Assembly: GCA_036897445.1 (NCBI GenBank)
Contig: JAYMTL010000155.1
Coordinates: 1-45,541, forward strand
Direction: 5' to 3'
DNA length: 45,541 nucleotides
Source: Pelargonium tetragonum
Lineage: Eukaryota; Streptophyta; Magnoliopsida; Geraniales; Geraniaceae
Positions 39,430 through 45,541 of this stretch are shown piece after piece. Within the stretch, counting starts at the first letter, position 1; every line of letters begins with the position of its first letter. The notes beneath the pieces are model-generated. The model was not told where the DNA came from and searched no databases. It saw only the letters and a program-made list of their open reading frames with translations. The translations under genes were made by a program, and so were the position numbers.

Positions 39430-39545
39430 CTAAACAAGAGTCTAGCTGCAGAGACTGAGGCAGGGAATATAGAGCTACTAAGATACAAATACAGAGTAGT
39501 AACAAAGTATGGGTTAAGTTACAAGTGAAGAGGAATACAAAAGTC
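39430..39545 (+). pseudogene. Lysine-rich fossil, plus-strand copy F
   Basis: GTCTAGCTGCAGAGACTGAG at 39440-39459 matches the dispersed core. The next 80 bases are purine-rich on the plus strand, as in the other copies. There is no usable open frame. It is assigned by similarity to the core only. Confidence 0.3.
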
Positions 39546-39563
39546 AAATGAAAGTGTCTATTC

Positions 39564-39587
39564 TATAGTGTATGAATGTACTCACTA
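39564..39587 (+). repeat. Dispersed repeat, copy 2 (TGTATGAATGTACTCAC)
   Basis: Matches 32251-32274 at 21 of 24 positions in the same orientation. Here the branch-like TACTAAC is changed to TACTCAC and there is no GTAAGT at the equivalent place, so intron function is not conserved between the two sites. Confidence 0.4.
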
Positions 39588-40329
39588 GAATGACTCTATA
39601 TATTAACCTCCTTCGTAGTCATTTAGTAAAAAAAAGGGGCAAAAAGCAAATTTAAGTGTAAGTTTAAGATAAAAATGATGAGTTACAGGGAATTATAGAG
39701 TCCCTTTGCCTTTAATTATAATGTTCCTCATCTTTCCTATTTCGGATTAAAGTAAATAAGTAAGGGTATCCTGCTTTCAGATTTAAATAGGTCGAGAAGT
39801 CAGGTCTATAAGAATCTAGAAACGGGGAGCTTCTACATACAAAAGTGGGTTGTTTTCCCTTGCGCTTAAGTAAGAAAGAATTCAATAGGTTTTTTAGCTA
39901 TCAGTAGGGGTAAGATTAAGTATAAGTTCTCGGACCTTGCCTACTCTAAAATATTGAATGCAAAATAGGAATGATTTTAAAGATCAGTAACCAGGGTTTC
40001 TAGTTGATATTTATGCTCTACCTTTACAGGAGTCCAGTATAGTACATCCGGTTAGTTGATAGGGCTCTTAAGTATAGAGATACCGCGCAAGGCATACTTG
40101 AATTTTAAGACCTTTCATTCCAATTTATATAAGACTTTTTAGAACTAGGATTTACTCTGAAAGAATTTCTCCTAGAGGAACTCGCCCTATGAGAGGAAAA
40201 CCTAAAGATAGATGCCAATTTTACATGATGTCTCACTTGTACGAGACCTTTAATTTGACGAGAGTTGGCTAGCTCATTTCTTATCTGGATCCAGTAAAAA
40301 AGTTACAAAGAATTTAGGGAGCTAATAGA

Positions 40330-40475
40330 GTACTAGAGAGTTGGGCTACAAAGAGAGGTATTATAGCGCATAAGCATAAGTATAGGTATTAAGAAAGGTA
40401 TAGATATAGCCCTTAAGACTTAGTGGCGTATTGCTGTTAAGAAGATACAAGATAGCTACTCAAATTCAAATAAAG
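40330..40475 (+). pseudogene. Lysine-rich coding-like fossil, plus-strand copy E
   Basis: GGTATTATAGCGCATAAG (40357-40374) and GGTATAGATATAGCCCTT (40397-40414) resemble the units of copy B on the minus strand (GGGATAGCTCATAAAAAAGA and GGTATAGCTATGAAGATT). Local peptides are Gly-Ile-Ile-Ala-His-Lys and Gly-Ile-Asp-Ile-Ala-Leu-Lys. The copy is interrupted and has no start. It is opposite in orientation to copy B, which lies about 500 bases away. Confidence 0.35.
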
Positions 40476-40869
40476 AAGTGCTCTTACAAGGGTGTGCAGT
40501 ATAGGACAGGTTTCGAGGTCTTAAAAAAAACAAGTTTGCCTGACTAAGATAGTCTTTTAATAGGAAATTAAGGATTTAATATTTCAAGAAAAAGGCAAAA
40601 AAACTAAGCTACAGAGGGTAGGGAGATAATAAAGAATTTAGTAATTGAGTTTGTACTGAACAAGGTCCTTAAGTAGTTAGTATAAGGTATGGAGTTTCTT
40701 AACTAACATGTATACTGAAGGGAGGTAGCTAAAGGAAGTTCCTGAAACCTGGTCTTATTATATTAAAAGGGGTGCTTTCTAACTCAAGTTTTGAAAGAAA
40801 AAAGAAAGAAGACTTTACAATTGAATCAGTATCTTCAGTTTCAGCTAAAAGGAATCCAGGTTCTTTCTT

Positions 40870-41060
40870 GCCGTGTTACTCTTATACAGCCATCTTCTTA
40901 GTTATACTCCTAAACCTTCTTATAACCCCCATAGCTACAAATTTCTTAATACCTATAAACTTATTCAGAGCTTTAGCTTGCCAAGTCTTATCTTAGTAAT
41001 CTTCATAGCTATACCTTCTTTTTTATGAGCTATCCCTGGAGCCTTCTTCTTAACTAGATG
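40870..41060 (-). pseudogene. Lysine-rich coding-like fossil, minus-strand copy B
   Basis: On the minus strand from about 41060 the sequence reads as a basic, lysine-rich stretch with adjoining Gly-Ile-Ala units (PGIAHKKEGIAMKITK). The 24-base core at 40992-41015 matches copy A at 21 of 24 positions. The same Gly-Ile-Ala-x-Lys theme recurs further along in another frame, which points to an ancestral tandem repeat. A 74-codon plus-strand frame at 40772-40996 overlaps it antisense and is best seen as its shadow. Confidence 0.4.
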
Positions 41061-42060
41061 GATCTGGAATCGGAAACCTAGAAACACGAGAACAGGAAAC
41101 TCCTGGTTTTAATCTTCTCTATTTCCCAAGTTCCCGGATAAAAACAAGCACAGAATAAGAAGTCTATCCTTTGCGAATTTCTATGCCTTGACTTATTAGA
41201 AGTTCTAGAATCCCCCAAGTGTTTTTATTTATTCCTTCTTTTTATTTATTAGTTCTCGCTGCTAACTCTTCTAAAAACCTAGCTTCGCCCAAAAGGGTTT
41301 TTGTTTAGAAATGGCTTAGGGAAACGCCCTAAAACAAAACTTGGCATATTAAGAAAGTGCCAGGTTCTCTTATCTTAGGTAAGACTAGTTAAGATATCTC
41401 CTTATCAGAGTTAACTTAACTAAATTCCTTGTCTAGTTAAGCAGTCTAAACTTGTAAATGCCGGAGAAGAAAATTATTGCCTCAGTAAATATCCAGATTC
41501 ATTTTCTTTTGTTAAGTAAACAGGCTCTTTTCTAACCACAGTTACCTTTTCTAAAATTGTAAAGGGAGACACAATATTTAGTCCAAGTAGTTAGCTAGCA
41601 GGGTTTAGTGTTATGGGGTAATCTAGAGAGCTCTTTAAAATCCGGGCCTAAAATAAAAGAAGTTAACGTACAGCAAGAGGCACTCAGTCCGTAGTTTGCT
41701 GGTTTTGTTCTTCTAGTTTTAAATATTAGGACTTCCAAGAATATGTGATGTGTCTAAATTTTGAATTCTTAGCTGGATTATAATAAGTAGGGAGATTTTT
41801 CGACTAGAAGCCGGGGTTGCGCATACCTATAAATAAAAATAGCTGAGAGCCAGAATCTTTAGTACTTAAGCGACGCCCATTTGTATACAAGTAAGAAAAA
41901 GGAGAGTCTAAACTTGTCTCCTTCTAATCTAGAAATAGTACAAGTATAGGAATTCTATTTCAATTTAGGAGTCCTTTTTTTCTGATTTAGCAAGGGTAAT
42001 TAAGTTGTCATTTTCTTAGTAAAGTAAGTCCTAACTGAAAAGCAAGTAATAAGGAAAAAC

Positions 42061-42078
42061 TGAGTCAATATTGACTCA
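42061..42078. promoter_or_regulatory. 18-bp palindrome made of two inverted TGAGTCA sites
   Basis: TGAGTCAATATTGACTCA is an exact palindrome. It consists of TGAGTCA, a 4-base ATAT spacer and TGACTCA, that is, two inverted copies of the AP-1/Gcn4 bZIP recognition site (Gcn4/CPC1 in fungi). There is no gene within several kilobases on either side for it to control, so any regulatory role is doubtful. Chance or a leftover of a promoter or element end are both possible. Confidence 0.3.
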
Positions 42079-42400
42079 AAAAGACTAAAAACAATGTATC
42101 AACACAGGGTGTCTAAACTAACAATAAAAGCTATTCTAGATATAGATAATAACATAAATCTCTTTTTCAAAAGAATCTGTTATCCTGTACCTTTTTAAAT
42201 TTATTTAAGTACAACACTTTTTATTCCCGAATTTCCAGGTTAAAGCAGCTAAGTACGTAGCTCTTAAGTATTAAGGAAGTTTTCTCTTGTGTCCCTTCTA
42301 GGTTTCCTATTACAGAGACTTTTTTTGTATAAAAGAGAGCTCTAAGGTTTAGTACCAGTCTTTTTCCTTTGTCGTCTAATGCTCTTTACTTTAGTGGATA

Positions 42401-42420
42401 CTCGTCGTAGCTCGTCGTAG
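42401..42420 (+). repeat. Perfect tandem decamer, two copies
   Basis: CTCGTCGTAG is repeated exactly twice, head to tail. It is notable because it is CpG-containing and not A/T-simple, in an AT-rich region. Most likely a replication-slippage duplication. Confidence 0.6.
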
Positions 42421-44562
42421 AAGGCTTTATTCCCGGGCCACTTTTCGATTGTTAGCTTAGGAATGCAGGGTACAAGTATAGGAATTGTAAACCATAGGGC
42501 TTATTTACTTACTCTGCACAAGGAGAGGCTTCGCTTAAATGGAGTCCTTAATCAGAGGAAGTTTCCTAAGTAGAAAGCTAAAAACTTCTGTTGTCCAGTT
42601 CCCCTTCCTAATTTCTAGTTAACAGGGAGCAGATATATAGGAAATAAGTAGTAATTAAGGGGACTAGAGTGATTTCCTTATCTTAATCGGAGTTCTAGAA
42701 ACTTAAATAGTATAAGAGTTCTGGTTTTATGTCTCTCAATTCTCGACAGTTAACGAAGTGGAATTATTAAAAAGGATTCGGCTTCAGGCATAAACTAAGG
42801 AATGGAGTTTAGCAAGGTAAAGTTATAGTAAATAGGAGCTTTTTAAAAGGATAGATAGGTTTCTGAGTCTTAATAGTATCGGACTAGAACTCCTGTATTA
42901 TACCTGTATTCCATAGCTGGTTGTATTCTGCCAAAATCCAAGGAAAGTGAGTAAGTGTCACAAGGAAAGATTATTTATAGCCATTCTTCTCTTTCCGCAG
43001 TTCCAGATCTAAAAAGACAATAGGGATTACTAATGAGGGAATCTGCTGTTATGTATTTTTAAGTAAGGTAGCTGTCTTACTGTATACTCTGGGGCTTGGA
43101 AACCCCTGTGTTTTCTAGTAGCTGTGTCATTTCGTATAAGTTCTTTTTGGGAGTCCCTTCATTTAATGTTAAGTAAACTAGGGTATTCTTAAAGACAGGA
43201 AATTGGAAAGTGGAGTTGATTACGAGCCCTTAGTTTATCAAATAGATAAATAGAAGTACAGGATACTTGTAAATAAAGGATTTTCCTTAAGAAAAAACTT
43301 AGGAAGGAGCTCTTAAATAGTATATGATGGGGGTTTCGCTCCCTGGCTTATGTAGCTGGTGTCTTTTCTTTCCTTTTAATGTAAAATTCTTCCTGTTTAA
43401 GTTAATAAGTAACAAGGAATTCTTTCTTAAAGGGGGAGTTCTTCATGTTTGCGTTAAAGATAAGTCTAAATAAGCAGTTTGCAGTTTTCGGTAAGGCCCG
43501 TGTAGAACCAAAGTATATAGAGGTAAGGTTAAAGGCATTCAGGGAATAGGATTTCTTAACTAATAGTACTGCAGGAAGATAGGTATTTAAGGCAAATTTG
43601 TAAGATTCTCGATCTTCCTTGAGGTTTGTATTTAATAAGTTATAGTGGATAGAGTCGTCACTGATTAGGGAAATTTGAATTTTACAGAACTTAATTTAAA
43701 CTCGATAGAATTCAGTACAAAAAGGGCTCCCTTAAAAGAAACTAAACAAGCTAAGCAATATGCATATACATAAAAAGGAGAATTGGCTTTACGACTCGTT
43801 TTTAATTCTTCAGGAAGCAACATATAGGGAAATCCTATACCAAAAGCAGACTTTCCTTTATTTTCCTTTATGCCGTTTTACCTATACTGGTTAAGCCTAC
43901 AGTAATCTAGCTACAGCTTTTTAGTTAAGCTGCGTTACTACAATTAAGCGTTTTTCTTTAAAGTTCCTTAGGATTAAGCAGTCCACAGTTTGAATATATA
44001 GGATTAGACACGTGCTTTAGCTACTTGACTCTTCTGTGTAAAAAGGGAACTCGCGAGAGGCTTAGATTCTATATTCTATAAAAGCAAAGGCACCCATGAA
44101 GTGTGATCTCACAAAGTTTAGAAACCCAAATCTAAATTAATTTGAGACTAACCAGATACTGAAGTTGGATAAGTAAAGCAACAAAAAATCTTAAATAAGC
44201 CTTGAAGAAGAACTGCCCGCAATATCAATATGAGAGGTCCCATAATTTACAAACAAAGGTTCAAACCGTAGCAACTCCCCTTAAGGGAATTTTAATGCTC
44301 AGACTTGTAGACCTGGTTTTGATTTTTCTATGAAAAGCTTCTACGGGAATAATGTGTCAATCAATATCAATATAAGTAGTATGAACACTGAAAATCCTCT
44401 CTTATCTTAGCCAGCTTTTTTTAGGTCCGTTTCCTTGGAAAGCTCAAACGTATAAAATTTAAGTACCCTAAACTCGGGAGTTAGCTTTACTTTTGATAAA
44501 CAATAAGAGTACTCATACATGTAATACTCAATGCGATACTTAAATGGGGTTTAATAAGCATC

Positions 44563-44574
44563 CCCTAACCCTAA
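44563..44574 (-). repeat. Two telomere-type units (CCCTAA)2
   Basis: CCCTAACCCTAA occurs exactly, followed by the partly similar ATATCC. The orientation is opposite to the TTAGGG pair at 31691-31702. Two units are not an array; an interstitial remnant or chance. Confidence 0.45.
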
Positions 44575-45541
44575 ATATCCTCTAAAAGGTCGCCGACTTT
44601 ATTTAATATAAGCTAGATTTGAGATAGAGAAAGGGGGCTACTGTTAGTTTACACATTGAAACTTTTTGGTAGAGAAAAGCCTATCAGTTCTTTGTTTTAA
44701 CCTGTGTGTATTAAGTTACACCCCTTGTAAGTAAAGGACTTCTCGAGAAGGAGCAATTTTACTGGAGCTCCTAGCATTGATCCTAAAATGAAAGGATAAC
44801 TCCTATTCGACTCGTTTTTGAGAATATGACCCTCTTGTTAAATGCTCTATAACTACGAGTCTCCCTTATCCACTTAGCTTTATTAGCTTTAGATAGAGTA
44901 TTCCCTTTGTATTAATCTACTTATTCCCCGGCATAAGAACCTTCTCAACTGTACTTATAGTACAAAGTTTTTCTATCCAGGAGCTCTTTTGGACTGCCTT
45001 TTACAACAGGATTTAACCCGCAGCTACAATTACTTACTACTCTCCCCTCTTACCCCTCAAGTAATTCAAATACAAGGCGGGAGAGAAGGGAGTCCCCGTC
45101 GTATAAGAAAAAGGTTAAATGCGAGATTTTTATTTCTTACTCGAGTCTCTAATATATAAAAAGGGCTTGACTTTTGATTATCCGGTGTTTTAAGTTCCTT
45201 TAGTGGAGAATCCCCGAATACAAAAGGGGAGCTCTATCATGGAAGGGTAGTCTGTAGCAATTCCTTAATATTAAGAAAATATTCCGTTAAAGTAATAAAA
45301 GAAGTGCATGTCTTTCTCATACCCGACGCAAGCAAAGGAACTAGAACTTCTACCCGCGGGGTTTAAAGTAAAGACAAATCGCAGTGACTAAACTCTTTAA
45401 AACGCCATTAGACTTGGGGTTTCTATTTATATGCAAAAAAATCATTTTTTGGCCCGTAGATTCAGGCAATGCTGGATAGGTGCGTAAGGTTTAGCAGATC
45501 CCTTTACCCAGTTTATATACTGTATTAAAATAAAGGAAGCT

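Larger units (their letters stand above)
41061..45541. other. Gene-free AT-rich stretch to the window end
   Basis: No open frame reaches 60 codons with a usual start, and no RNA gene is recognised. Composition returns to the background type with dense TA steps and short G/C clusters. A bZIP-type palindrome (42061-42078), a tandem decamer (42401-42420) and two telomere-type units (44563-44574) are listed separately. Confidence 0.6.

Noticed and set aside
40772-40996. 74-codon plus-strand frame
   Set aside because: It overlaps the lysine-rich minus-strand fossil antisense; its Leu/Ser/Ile-rich residues are the shadow of AAG-rich codons.
1-45541. CRISPR array
   Set aside because: No evenly spaced direct repeat of 20-40 bases was found. 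The recurring GGGGCTCC-like clusters vary in sequence and spacing.
1-45541. Organelle genome spacer
   Set aside because: Considered because of AT-richness and the tRNA-like patch. No organelle gene, intron-encoded endonuclease frame or intact tRNA is present in 45 kb. The TA excess with CA/TG shortage and the TACTAAC signal fit fungal nuclear DNA better. Not fully excluded.

Overview
The window reads as non-coding DNA. Every long open frame is about what chance gives. The longest is 103 codons in 45.5 kb, it starts on a non-ATG codon, and none resembles a protein family I recognise. By eye the base composition is AT-rich (GC in the mid-30s %). TA steps are common and CA/TG steps are somewhat short. 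A hand count over nine 60-base rows (starting at 1, 61, 241, 5041, 9961, 15001, 20041, 24001 and 35041) gave TA 58 against AT 48, and CA+TG 46 against AC+GT 50. Both ratios fall on the side usually read as repeat-induced point mutation (RIP). The most economical reading is a gene-free, AT-rich, RIP-worn nuclear block of a filamentous ascomycete, of the kind found in AT isochores, pericentromeres and subtelomeres. The count is small and the organism is an inference. A bloated organelle spacer is the main alternative.

Layout. Positions 1-16600 are featureless AT-rich DNA with scattered short G-run/C-run clusters. A G/T-rich island at about 16620-17010 looks like a repeat or LTR-like remnant that kept its TG steps. 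Positions 17011-26560 return to the background, with a weak tRNA-like patch at 19.5-19.9 kb and a cluster of chance-sized open frames at 20.8-23.1 kb. The block 26560-27260 is a compositionally distinct fossil: a G-poor leader followed by lysine-rich coding-like sequence. At 31.98-32.34 kb there is a short Ser/Lys-rich open stretch, then a sequence with fungal intron signals that recurs at 39.56 kb. From 36.6 to 41.1 kb there is a patchwork of fossils in both orientations, including a TA-flanked inverted repeat and a perfect 13-bp-stem hairpin. Positions 41.1-45.5 kb are background again.

The clearest structure not explained by ordinary background is a dispersed family of a short sequence, core TAGCTRYRAAGA, encoding Gly-Ile/Leu-Ala-x-Lys-like peptides. 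It occurs on the plus strand at 26.98, 27.04, 39.44 and 40.36-40.42 kb and on the minus strand at 38.11, 38.19, 38.68-38.74 and 41.0 kb. I infer broken copies of one repeated, lysine-rich coding element. There is no evidence for an intact gene system, operon, CRISPR array or rRNA, and no working pathway can be reconstructed here.
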